64,000 bases of DNA from NCBI GenBank assembly GCA_913776825.1, contig CAJYPV010000010.1:124001-188000 (forward strand), given 5' to 3'. Shown here one piece after another: positions 1 to 9,800 of the stretch. Numbering within the stretch: the first letter of the stretch is position 1; every line of letters begins with the position of its first letter. The position numbers and the translations under genes were made by a program. The notes beneath the pieces are model-generated. The model was given only the letters and a program-made list of their open reading frames with translations. It was not told where the DNA came from and ran no database searches. The DNA is from Burkholderiaceae bacterium. GTDB taxonomy: Bacteria; Pseudomonadota; Gammaproteobacteria; Burkholderiales; Burkholderiaceae_C.

Positions 1-2039
1 CCGTTCTGGGCCACGTCATCGGCGACCAGCAGTTTCAGCGGCGGCAGGCTCACCGTATCGGTCGACGGGCGCGACGCGCTGGCCCGGGCCGGATCGCCCA
101 GCGGCAGCGGCAGCCAGACATGGAAGGTGCTGCCTTGCCCCAGCACGCTCTCGACCGTGATGCGGCCGCCCATGCGTTCCACCAGTTGCCGCGAGATCGT
201 CGTGCCCAGCCCGGTGCCGCCAAAGCGGCGGGTGGTGGAGGCATCCGCCTGCGCGAAGGCATCGAAGATGCGGTCGAGGCGGTCTTCGGCGATGCCGATG
301 CCGGTGTCGATCACGGCCAGATGGATGCGTCCGCCGTCGTGGCTCATGCGCAAGGTGACCGCGCCCTGCTCGGTGAACTTGATCGCGTTGCCGACCAGAT
401 TCAGCAACACCTGCTGAACCCGCAGCGGATCGCCGATGAAGACTTGCGGCCAGTGGGCGGGATAGTCCAGCTGCAGCGACAGCCGCTTGCGCTGCGCCAG
501 CAGACGCAGGGAATTGAGCGCCTGCTCGCACACCAGGCGCAGCGAGAAATCGGTCTGCTCCAGGGCCATCGCGCCCTTGTCGAGCTTGGCGGTGTCCAGG
601 ATGTCGTTGAGCAGCGCCAGCAGCGAGCGCGCGGACCCGCGCACCGTGCCGAGATGGCGACGCTGGGCTTCGCTCAGCGTGGTGTCCAGCAGCAATTCGG
701 TGAAGCCGAGGATCGCATTCATCGGCGTGCGGATCTCATGGCTCATGTTGGCCAGGAAGGCGCTCTTGGCCGCTGCAGCGGATTCGGCGCTCTCCTTGGC
801 ATGTTCCAGCTGCAGCTGCAGGCGCTTGGATTCGGTGATGTCCAGCATCACGCCATCGATCCATTGCGGCACGCCGTGAGCGTCGCGCACCGGCCGACCG
901 CGCTCCGACACCCAACGCTCGCTGCCGCTGCGATGGTGCATCCGGTATTCGATGGTGTAGGGCAGGTCGGTGCGCACGGCCTCGGAGACCGCGTCGTTCA
1001 CCGAGGACCAGTCCTGCGGATGGATCAGGGCGCCGCAATGCTGGCGGCCATCGATGAAATCGTCCATCGGCCAGCCTGTGAGGTCCTGCACCGCATCGCC
1101 GATCAGGACCATGCTCCAGTCCGCATCCAGCCGGCAGCGGAAGGTGACGCCGGGGCTGTTGGCGATGAGCGCGCGGTATTGGTTTTCGCTTTCGCGCAGG
1201 GCGCGGTCCATGTCCAGCAGCCGTTGGCGCTCGGCCATCAGCTCGCGGTTCAGCCGTCGATAGACCAGCAGGCCATTGGCACCGGCGGTGATCGCGCTGA
1301 TCGCCAGCGCCACCAGGGTCACCGCCATCGCCAGCAGGCCGTTGTTCTGCAGCCCGGTGTTGCAGGGGCCGTCGGCATCGCCGACGAAGCGCGCGGCGCC
1401 CATCGCGGTGTAGTGCATGCCGGCGATGGCCGCGCCCATGGCCAGACCGCCCAGGCTGACGCCCCAGCCGGCCGACAGCCGCCCTTCCAGCCCGAAGGCG
1501 ATCCACAAGGCCAGCATCGCCAGCAGCACCGCCACCACGATGGAGGCGCCGAACCAGAGCGGGTCATAGCGCAGCGCGGCGCTCATCTCCATGGCCGCCA
1601 TGCCGGCGTAATGCATCGCGCCAATGCCGGCGCCCACCACCACGCCGCCGAGGCTCCAGGACCGTCGACTGAGACTGCCGCGCGACAGCAAGGCCAGGGC
1701 CACCCAGGACGCGAGCAAGGCCGGCAGCATCGACAGCGCGGTCAGCACCGGCGCGAAGCGCACGATGGTGCAGAGCTCGAAGGCCAGCATGCCGATGAAG
1801 TGCATCGACCAGACACCGCCGCCCAACGCGATCGCGCCGCTGGCGAGGATGAACTGGCGCCGCCAGCCGGTCGAGCGCCGCGCCATGCGGGCGCCTTGCA
1901 GCCCGAGCGCGGAGCTCATCGCCGCCACGGCGATCGACAGCAGCACCAGCGGCAGCGAGAAACGGCCCGTCAGCAGCAGCGTGGGATCGCCGTCGCGGAA
2001 CAGGAAGAACTGCGGCAGGACGGCAGCGAGGTCGGACAC
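1..2039 (-). CDS. MHYT-domain sensor histidine kinase (PAS + HisKA/HATPase), 3' end beyond window
   Basis: Minus-strand reading from a GTG near 2039 gives WSMHFIGML, GAMHYAGMAAM and AGMHYTAMGAA (three MHYT-type motifs), then PAS-like and kinase regions. Not in the ORF track as one frame because it is open at the window edge and GTG-started. Confidence 0.8.
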   Translation of the reverse strand, partial: MSDLAAVLPQFFLFRDGDPTLLLTGRFSLPLVLLSIAVAAMSSALGLQGARMARRSTGWRRQFILASGAIALGGGVWSMHFIGMLAFELCTIVRFAPVLTALSMLPALLASWVALALLSRGSLSRRSWSLGGVVVGAGIGAMHYAGMAAMEMSAALRYDPLWFGASIVVAVLLAMLALWIAFGLEGRLSAGWGVSLGGLAMGAAIAGMHYTAMGAARFVGDADGPCNTGLQNNGLLAMAVTLVALAISAITAGANGLLVYRRLNRELMAERQRLLDMDRALRESENQYRALIANSPGVTFRCRLDADWSMVLIGDAVQDLTGWPMDDFIDGRQHCGALIHPQDWSSVNDAVSEAVRTDLPYTIEYRMHHRSGSERWVSERGRPVRDAHGVPQWIDGVMLDITESKRLQLQLEHAKESAESAAAAKSAFLANMSHEIRTPMNAILGFTELLLDTTLSEAQRRHLGTVRGSARSLLALLNDILDTAKLDKGAMALEQTDFSLRLVCEQALNSLRLLAQRKRLSLQLDYPAHWPQVFIGDPLRVQQVLLNLVGNAIKFTEQGAVTLRMSHDGGRIHLAVIDTGIGIAEDRLDRIFDAFAQADASTTRRFGGTGLGTTISRQLVERMGGRITVESVLGQGSTFHVWLPLPLGDPARASASRPSTDTVSLPPLKLLVADDVAQN

Positions 2040-2186
2040 GGTTGGCGGTTCGGGGGGCAGCCCGGGAAGTCCAGGAAGGAGGTGCCCGTGAACGTTCCAG
2101 TCGTCAGCACGCAGCGCGGGCCAGGGATGTTCCGGTGAAAGCGCCGGTCGTGTGCGGCACTAATGCGCGCCCCGCGCGCGCCCATG

Positions 2187-2211
2187 AAAAACGCCCCGCA
2201 TTCGCGGGGCG
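2187..2211 (-). terminator. Rho-independent terminator after metQ
   Basis: Minus strand: CGCCCCGC-GAAT-GCGGGGCG followed by TTTTT. Confidence 0.8.
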
Positions 2212-2284
2212 CCGTGTGCAGAAAAGCCGCCCGGGCGCCGCACCGGCGCGACAGGGGCGCGGCCCTGGGGCCGCTGGCCGACCG

Positions 2285-3058
2285 TCAGAAGGCCGGCACC
2301 ACCGCGCCCTTGTACTGGGTCTGGATGAAGCGCTTGACCTGCTCGCTCTGCAGGGCGGCGGCCAGCTTCTTCACGGCGGGCGCGTTGGCGTTGTCCGCGC
2401 GGGTGACCAGCCAGTTGGCGTAGGGCGATTCGCTGCCCTCGATCGCCAGCGCATCCTTGGCGGGATTCAGCTTGGCTTCCAGCGCGTAGTTGGTGTTGAT
2501 CAGCGCCAGGTCCACCTGCGGCAGGATGCGCGGCAGCGTGGCGGCTTCGATCTCGCGGAACTTCAGCTTCTTCGGGTTCTCGGCGATGTCCTTGGTCGTG
2601 GCCAGGATGTTGGACTTGTCCTTGAGCTTGATCACGCCCGCCTTGTCCAGCAGCAGCAGCGCGCGGCCGCCGTTGGTGGGATCGTTGGGCAGCGCCACCG
2701 TGCCGCCTTCCGGCAACGCGGCCAGCGTCTTGTGCTTGGTGGAATAGGCGCCAAACGGCTCCACATGCACGGCCACCACCGGGACCAGGTTGGTGCCCTT
2801 GCCCTTGTTGAATTCATTCAGATAGGGCTTGTGCTGGAAGAAGTTGGCATCGAGCCGCTTCTCGGCCACCTGCACATTGGGCTGCACATAGTCGGTGAAC
2901 ACCTTCACCTCCAGCTCCACCCCCTGCTTGGCCAGCTCAGGCTTGACCAGGTTGAGGATCTCCGCATGCGGCACGGCGGTGGCGGCCACGCTCAGCTTCT
3001 CGGCAGAGGCCGAACCCAGAGCCAGAACCGCGAAGGCGGCGACAACGATCTTCTTCAT
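2285..3058 (-). CDS. metQ: MetQ/NlpA-family methionine ABC transporter substrate-binding protein
   Basis: MKKIVVAAFAVLALGSASAEKLSVAATAVPHAEIL..., FTDYVQPN, DANFFQHKPYL, LINTNYA; next to metI and metN. Confidence 0.9.
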   Translation of the reverse strand: MKKIVVAAFAVLALGSASAEKLSVAATAVPHAEILNLVKPELAKQGVELEVKVFTDYVQPNVQVAEKRLDANFFQHKPYLNEFNKGKGTNLVPVVAVHVEPFGAYSTKHKTLAALPEGGTVALPNDPTNGGRALLLLDKAGVIKLKDKSNILATTKDIAENPKKLKFREIEAATLPRILPQVDLALINTNYALEAKLNPAKDALAIEGSESPYANWLVTRADNANAPAVKKLAAALQSEQVKRFIQTQYKGAVVPAF

Positions 3059-3165
3059 GCACAACTCCTGAAACGACGCCGCACCACGCGGCAAGAAAAA
3101 ACATGACCGGCACCCTGTCCGGACCGATGACGACTCGACGAAGCGCCGACGACGACCGCCCTCGC

Positions 3166-3849
3166 TCAGCGATGCGACACCCGCTTCACCAGCCAGTCGC
3201 CCAGCATCTGCAGCGCCTGCACCAGGATCAGCAGCAGCGCCACGGTGACCACCATCACCTCGGTCTGGAAACGCTGATAGCCGAAGCGGATGGCCAGGTC
3301 GCCCAATCCGCCGCCGCCGATCACGCCCGACATCGCGGTGTAGGACACCAGCGTGATCGCGGTGACGGTGAGCGCGGACACAAGGCCCGGCAGCGCCTCC
3401 GGCAGCAGCGCCTGCCAGACGATCTGGCGCGTGGTCGCGCCCATGGCCTGGCCGGCTTCGACGATGCCGCGGTCCACGCCGTGCAGCGCGGTTTCGACCA
3501 GCCGCGCGAGGAAGGGCGTCGCGCCGACGACCAGCGGCGGAATCGCGCCCGCCACGCCGAGCGAGGTGCCGGTGATCAGCAGCGTGAACGGGATCAGCAC
3601 GATCAGCAGGATCACGAACGGCAGCGAGCGCAGCACATTCACCAGCAGCGACAGCAGCCCGTACAGGCGCGGCGAGGCCAGCAGCCGGCCGCGATCGAAC
3701 AGATACAGGGCGATGCCCAGCGGCAGGCCGAGCAGCGTGGTGAACAGCAGCGAGCCGCCGAGCATCAGCAGCGTGTCGGAACCGGCCCAGGCGATCTCCG
3801 TCCAGTCGATGGCGGCCAGGGTCTGCAGCAGCGAGGTCGTGGTGCTCAT
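3166..3849 (-). CDS. metI: MetI-family ABC transporter permease
   Basis: Multi-TM permease with the EAA-type loop region [24 protein letters not shown]; in metNIQ context. Confidence 0.9.
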   Translation of the reverse strand: MSTTTSLLQTLAAIDWTEIAWAGSDTLLMLGGSLLFTTLLGLPLGIALYLFDRGRLLASPRLYGLLSLLVNVLRSLPFVILLIVLIPFTLLITGTSLGVAGAIPPLVVGATPFLARLVETALHGVDRGIVEAGQAMGATTRQIVWQALLPEALPGLVSALTVTAITLVSYTAMSGVIGGGGLGDLAIRFGYQRFQTEVMVVTVALLLILVQALQMLGDWLVKRVSHR

Positions 3850-4853
3850 TCGCGCAGCTCCTCGACCTGCACACCGCGCTCGGCCAGCAGGCGGCGCGCG
3901 GCATCCCGATCGCCTGCGCTGACGGCGATGGTCAGCTGGCCATACGGCTCGCGCTTGATGCGGTCGATGCGTCCGGCCAGGATGCCGAAGTCCAGCTGGG
4001 TCTGGCGGGCGATCTCGCCCAGCAGCGGTTCGTAGGTCCGATCGCCGACGAAGGTCAGTCGCCACAGCTGGCCCTGCACCTGCGCGAAGTCATCGCGCTG
4101 GTCGCCTTCATCCACATGTTCCGAGGCCAGCACGAAGCGCCGCGCGGTGTCCGAGCGCGGATGCAGGAAGACCTGCGTGACCGGCCCCTGTTCGACGATG
4201 CGGCCCGCCTCCAGCACCGCCACGCGGTCGCAGACGCGGCGCACCACATCCATCTCATGGGTGATGAGCACGATGCTCAGGCCGAGTTCCTCATTCAGCT
4301 CCGCCAGCAGATCCAGGATGGCGCGGGTGGTTTCGGGGTCGAGCGCGCTGGTGGCTTCATCGCACAGCAGCACCTGCGGCGACAGCGCCAGCGCGCGGGC
4401 AATGCCCACCCGCTGCTTCTGGCCGCCGGAGAGCTGGGCGGGATATTTGTCGGCATGCGCGCTCAGGCCGACGCGCGCCAGCAGGCTGTCGACGTGCGGC
4501 CCGATGCGGGCGGGTTCCCAGCCGGCGATGCGCAGCGGCCAGGCGACGTTCTGCGCCACGGTGCGCGAGCCCAGCAGATTGAAGTGCTGGAAGATCATCG
4601 CGATGCGTTGGCGCGCCGCGCGCAGGCCGGCGGCGTCCAGCGCCTGCAGGTCCTGGCCGGCCACGACCACCCGGCCGCTGTCCGGGCGCTCCAGCAGATT
4701 GATCACTCGCAGCAGCGTGCTCTTGCCCGCGCCCGAGGCGCCGATGATGCCGAACACCTCGCCCGCATGGACCCGCAGGTCCACGCCCTGGAGCGCGGGG
4801 ATGCGCCGTCCGTCGACGTCATAGGATTTGTGAAGCTGTTCGAGTTCGATCAC
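3846..4853 (-). CDS. metN: MetN methionine ABC transporter ATP-binding protein
   Basis: Walker [18 protein letters not shown] signature, [10 protein letters not shown]-terminal NIL-like domain; 4-bp overlap with metI. Confidence 0.92.
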   Translation of the reverse strand: MIELEQLHKSYDVDGRRIPALQGVDLRVHAGEVFGIIGASGAGKSTLLRVINLLERPDSGRVVVAGQDLQALDAAGLRAARQRIAMIFQHFNLLGSRTVAQNVAWPLRIAGWEPARIGPHVDSLLARVGLSAHADKYPAQLSGGQKQRVGIARALALSPQVLLCDEATSALDPETTRAILDLLAELNEELGLSIVLITHEMDVVRRVCDRVAVLEAGRIVEQGPVTQVFLHPRSDTARRFVLASEHVDEGDQRDDFAQVQGQLWRLTFVGDRTYEPLLGEIARQTQLDFGILAGRIDRIKREPYGQLTIAVSAGDRDAARRLLAERGVQVEELRE

Positions 4854-5151
4854 GGCAGGGAAGCAGACGGCGAGCCGGCAGGTCGGCTGGGCAAAGAGAC
4901 AGGGCGTGGCGCCGTCTCAGGCGAAACCCGCAATCCTTAGGGAATACCCGACATTTGGCAAGCATTGAATCTTCATATGCATATGCCGGGCGAACGGGCG
5001 GCACGGCCGACGGGTCGCCGCGCTCGATGGCGCGCGTCATTCCGATGGCGTCGCGAGCCCCGCACAGGCGAGCGATCGGCGCGGCCCATCGCATCGGTCG
5101 TCGGGCGCGGAGGTCTCGGCCCGCGCTCCAGCCGCGCTCAGCGCGCCCGCC

Positions 5152-5814
5152 TCAGTTGGGCAAGGGCAGCGAGGCCAGCTCGCGGATCAGCTCGGCGATG
5201 TTGTTGCGCAGCGCCGCTTCGGTGGCGATGCGCAGCTGCTCATTGGGGCTGAGGCTGTCATCAATGCCGGCCTTCTGCGTGTTTCGCAGCACCCGCTGAT
5301 ACAGCGTGGCATTGGTGATGCGCTCGGTCAGCGTGTAGCGCACCGCGATCGCCACTTCCGGTCCCAGCGGGAGATTCGGCTGAGCCATGGCCAGCAGCTC
5401 CACCCGCAGCTGATAGCGGCCGCCATCCGGCAGATCGGGCATCAGACCAAGGCGGCGCAGCGATTCCTGATAGGCCTGGTTCAGGCTCATGTCGCTGATG
5501 CGGGTGCCCCACCACCGCGAGGTCTCCTGGCCGCCGCTGACCGGCAGCAGGCTGACATTGCGCCGCAGTTGCGGGCTGACCCAGGAGCGCAGCTGCAGCG
5601 AATCCATGTCGGTGATGGACAGCTCCAGCGGTCGCGCCGGCGCACCGCAGCCCGCGAGGCTGATCGCGCCGCCAAGCAGCGCCGCGCCCAGCGCCGCCCG
5701 CGTGAGGCGTGTGGCGCGCGTCACCACGCCATCGCCTGCCGGACGGTGGCGATCGGAGAAACGGGACGCGGACGCGAGCGTCCGATGCGAAGGCGCGGAG
5801 CAACGGTCGATCAT
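5152..5814 (-). CDS. Uncharacterised lipoprotein
   Basis: Signal segment with lipobox GGAISLAGC; no clear family by eye. Start uncertain (longer 5889 start possible). Confidence 0.6.
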   Translation of the reverse strand: MIDRCSAPSHRTLASASRFSDRHRPAGDGVVTRATRLTRAALGAALLGGAISLAGCGAPARPLELSITDMDSLQLRSWVSPQLRRNVSLLPVSGGQETSRWWGTRISDMSLNQAYQESLRRLGLMPDLPDGGRYQLRVELLAMAQPNLPLGPEVAIAVRYTLTERITNATLYQRVLRNTQKAGIDDSLSPNEQLRIATEAALRNNIAELIRELASLPLPN

Positions 5815-5939
5815 GGGCACATCTTGCCTCCGACCGGAGGGGGTTGATCGCCGGAAATGGCCCGGAATCCGCGCAGAGATGCGGCGCACGACCGGACGCG
5901 GCCTCAGCCTGGATCTGGGCCGCGGCGATCCCGACGGGC

Positions 5940-6827
5940 TCAGAGCCGCCGATGCTTCAGCGCCGGCAGTTGGCGGCGCACCTGCGCCAGCCGGGCGGCG
6001 TCGATGTCGGCCACGGCCAGGCCTTCGCCTTCCGGCACGCAGGCCAGCACTTCGCCCCAGGGATCGACCACCATGCTGTGGCCCCAGGTGCGGCGGCCGT
6101 TCTCATGGGTGCCGCCTTGCGCCGCAGCGATCACATAGGCCTGGTTTTCCACCGCCCGGGCGCGCAGCAGCAGTTCCCAATGGGCTTGCCCGGTGGTGTA
6201 GGTGAAGGCCGCCGGCACGCTGATCAGATCCAGTGGCGGCTGGCCGTCCGCAAAGCTCATCGCGCGGAAGAGCTCCGGGAAACGCAGGTCATAGCAGATC
6301 GACAGCCCGATCCGCAGCGACGATCCGTCCGCCACGCCATCGGACGCCGCCCCCGGCGCCGCTGCGGACGGCACGAACGCGGCGCGCAGCGTCACCGGCG
6401 CCTCACCGGCCTCCAGCACACGGCCTTCGTCGTAGTGTTCGCGTCCGTTGTCGTAGCGGAACAGGTGCAGCTTGTCGTAGCGCGCCGCGAGCGTGCCGTC
6501 GGGCGCGAAGACGCAGGTGCTGTTGCGCACCCGCTCGGCCGGCGTGGGCGCGCCCTCGATGGCCATCGGCAGGGTGCCGCCGAGCACCCAGAGGCCGTGC
6601 GCCCGCGCGGCCTCGCTGAGCAGGCCCTGGATCGGCGCGTTCAGGTCGCCGGGGCGCTCGGCGAAAGCCAGCTTGTCGGTGTCCTGATGGCCCATCAGGC
6701 AGAAGTATTCGGGCAGCGAGACCAGCCGCGCGCCTTGCGCAGCGGCTTCGGCGATCCAGTGCCGGGCACGGGCGAGGTTCTCGTCCAGCCGGGTGCCGGA
6801 CACCATCTGGATGGCGGCGATCTTCAT
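5940..6827 (-). CDS. Carbon-nitrogen hydrolase (Nit1/Nit2-like amidase)
   Basis: LPEYF (Glu), YDKLHLF (Lys) and SICYDLRFPELFR (Cys) catalytic motifs. Confidence 0.9.
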   Translation of the reverse strand: MKIAAIQMVSGTRLDENLARARHWIAEAAAQGARLVSLPEYFCLMGHQDTDKLAFAERPGDLNAPIQGLLSEAARAHGLWVLGGTLPMAIEGAPTPAERVRNSTCVFAPDGTLAARYDKLHLFRYDNGREHYDEGRVLEAGEAPVTLRAAFVPSAAAPGAASDGVADGSSLRIGLSICYDLRFPELFRAMSFADGQPPLDLISVPAAFTYTTGQAHWELLLRARAVENQAYVIAAAQGGTHENGRRTWGHSMVVDPWGEVLACVPEGEGLAVADIDAARLAQVRRQLPALKHRRL

Positions 6828-9800
6828 GGGGCGCTGTCTCCTTGACCGGTGGCGGCCTCGGGGGCCTGAGAGCCGGACGGGCCGGTCCCGCGCGGCACCT
6901 GCTCGATTTTGGGGTCGGTCCAGGTGCCGGTGACGCGGAATTCCTCGGTGCTGGCCGCGACGATGGGCTTGCGCAACAGCCATTGCGCCAGGAAGGTGCC
7001 CAGGCCGATGGCCGGATTCACCGCCGCATAGGCCAGCGCCGCGCCGCCGGCATTGATCTCGGGCACCACCACCACATGCAGGTCCTGGGTTTCGGCCGCC
7101 AGGTTGGCCGAGCCCTCCATCAGCACCGCCGCCTGCAGGCCGCGCATGCGCAGGTTGTCGCTGCGGGCCACGCCCTTGACGATCTGGATGTCCCCGCCGA
7201 CGTTGTCGAAGGCGAAGCCCTCGGAGAACACATCGCGGAAGTCCAGCACCAGCCGGCGCGGAATCGACTGCAGGCTGAGCACGCCCAGCAGCCGGCCCAC
7301 GCCCGGCTCGGCCTTCAGGAACTGGCCGGAATCCATCGCCACCGTCAGCTTGCCGCGCATCGAGGCGTAATCCGGCGACATCGGCGATCCCTGCCAGCCG
7401 AGTTGCCCGGTCAGCTGGCCTTTGCCGCTGCGCAGCACCTGGCCCTGGCCGAGCCGCTCCAGCAACTTGCCGGCATCGACCACATCCAGCTTCCAGTCCA
7501 GCTCGGTGCGACGCACCGATCGGCCAGCCTCGGGCGCCCATTGGCCGGACGCGCTCAGCGTGGCGTCGGGATTCTTCAGCAGCAGCTTGTTGAGCTTCCA
7601 GTCGCGCTGTTCCGATTGCTGCTGGGCCTCGATCTCCAGCCGGCCCAGGCGCTTGCCGCGCAGTTCGAAGTCCTCGACGACGATGTCCAGCGTCGGCACC
7701 GAATGCGGTTGCTGGTCCAGCAACTGCTCGACCGTGTCCGCATCCGTCTTTGGCACTGACAGGCGCGACAGCCGCGCAAACACCCGGCCCGGATGCTGCG
7801 GACGGGCGCTGCGCACCTCGATGAAGCCGCTCAGTTGTTCCGCATCCACCGACACCCGCCAGCCGGCATTGGCGCTGTCGCGGCTGATGCCCGCCACCAC
7901 CCGGTTGAGCGTGCGGCCGGAGGCCTGCAGCGTCTGCACCTTCAGCGCGAGCTGGCTGGGCACGTAGCCGCCGTCGATGGCGCTGTCCAACGCCGCATCG
8001 CTGTCGATCGCGGTGTCCCTGGCGGCGGGGTCCTTGTCCTTGCTGCCCATCAGCGGCGGCAGGGCGTTCTGCCAGGTGTCCGCATTCAGTTGCTGGAAGG
8101 TGGCCCGGGCCACGACCCCCTGCGCGGGCAACTCGGGCAGCTTGTCCTGCAGTGCCAGCGCGCCGCGCAGCACCTTGGGCTCGCCGCTGACGTCGCGTTG
8201 ATAGAGCGCCTGCACCGGGCCGGCCTCGATGCGCAGTTCTTCCCGCTGGCTGCCGCTCGGCGCGGGCAGGACGCGGGTGGTGACGCGCAGGGGCCAGGTC
8301 TCCTCGCTGGTCTTGCGCAGCGGCGCGGGCAGGTCCAGGCTGATGCCTTGCAACTGGCTGGTCAGGGTGATCTCGGGCTGGCCCTTGGCCACGGCCAGTT
8401 CGAAACGCACCGGGGTCTGACCGGTCATCGCCTGCGCCGCACGTGCACCCAGGCCGAGTTCCGGCGCATTGCGCATCGCCTCGGCGGTCACCGTGCCGTT
8501 GGCGACGAAGCGCAGGCTGCCATCCGGCTGGCTGCCGCCCTCGAAGCTGGCATCGCCGCCCAGAATGCGGGCCTGGCCGCCGCGAATCTGCAAGCCCTTC
8601 TGATCGAACTCGATGCGGGCGCGGGCCTGGTTGAACATCGGCGCGTCCGGTCGCAGCCGCAGGTCGTTGCCGGCCAGCAGCACCTGACCCTTGACCGTCG
8701 TGCCATCGATGTGCGCCAGCGGCAGATGCAGCCCGAGCTTCAGCGCCAGCGGTCCGGTCGCGACGGCGGGATCCAGCACATGGCCGGTCATCTCGGCGAC
8801 CGGCGAGCTGCGCACATAACGCAGCGCATCGGCCAGCGCGCCACGGCCCTCGCCGCTGATCTCCAGCACCGGCGCGTGGTGATAAAGATCGGCGATGTCG
8901 CCCTGGACGTCGCTCAGCTCCACGCCCATCAGCCGAGCCCGGCCATGGCGGATCTGCATCGCGGCGCGATCGAACACCAGCTCCGCCTGCAGTTGCTCCA
9001 TCGCCGGCCAGGGCGACTGGACCGCGGGCAGCCCGTTCTCCGCCGGATGGCTGGGCACATAGGCCAGGGTCAGGTCGCGGACCTGGCTGCTGATGTGGAA
9101 CTGGCCCTTGCTGCGCGGGGCGTCGAACGGGAAGTCGATCAGGTCGCCCAGCAGCCGCACCTGGATTTTCTGGACCACGCCATCCTGGATCGCATCCCGG
9201 ATGTAGCGCCGCGAGTCCGGCCCCAGCGAGGCCGGCAGATAACGCAGCACGCGCGGGGCGCGGACCTCGTCGATGCGGCCGGTCAGGTCGAGTCGGCCAC
9301 TGTCGTGCGGTCGGCGGGTCAGGGCGCTTTGCCAGACGCCGTCGACCTCGGCGGTCAGGTCGTCGGTGACCAGCTTGACCTGGTTGAACTGCACCGTCCA
9401 TTGGCGGGTGATCGGCGCGGCGGCGCTGTCGCTGGCGGCGCCGCTGGAGGCGTTGGGCGTGGCGGTGGCCACCCGGTCGGCGGCTTGCGGCGAACGTGCG
9501 GCGGCGGTGGGCACGGCCGAGGTCGACGTCGGCAAGCGCTGCGCACGCCACTGCACGGTGGCCTGCGCCTGCTGCACCGGCAAGGTCGGTTCGGTGAACA
9601 CGCCAGGCAGCGTCAACTGCCCGTTGGCGATTGCCAGCGTCGCGCGACCGCCTTGCTCATTGGCGTCGAACAGCAGATCCGCGCCCTGCACGCCCGGTCG
9701 GCCGAGCGGCGGTGCGGAGCCGGGATCGGCCGGCGCGACCGGCGTCGCCGCAGCCAGTTGCAATTGCTGCAGTTGGCCCTTCGCGCGGTAATGGCGTGGC

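Noticed and set aside
120-2138. Long plus-strand ORF (672 aa) and many similar long antisense ORFs elsewhere (e.g. 7793-11089, 11169-13802, 39173-41959, 42522-45905)
   Set aside because: High-GC codon bias creates long open antisense frames. Their translations are low-complexity Arg/Ala/His/Gln-rich and lie opposite genes with clear domain motifs.
4854-5000. Possible SAM riboswitch upstream of metNIQ
   Set aside because: No recognisable SAM-I or SAM-II core on the minus strand; only a CATATGCATATG palindrome and AT-richer stretch are visible.
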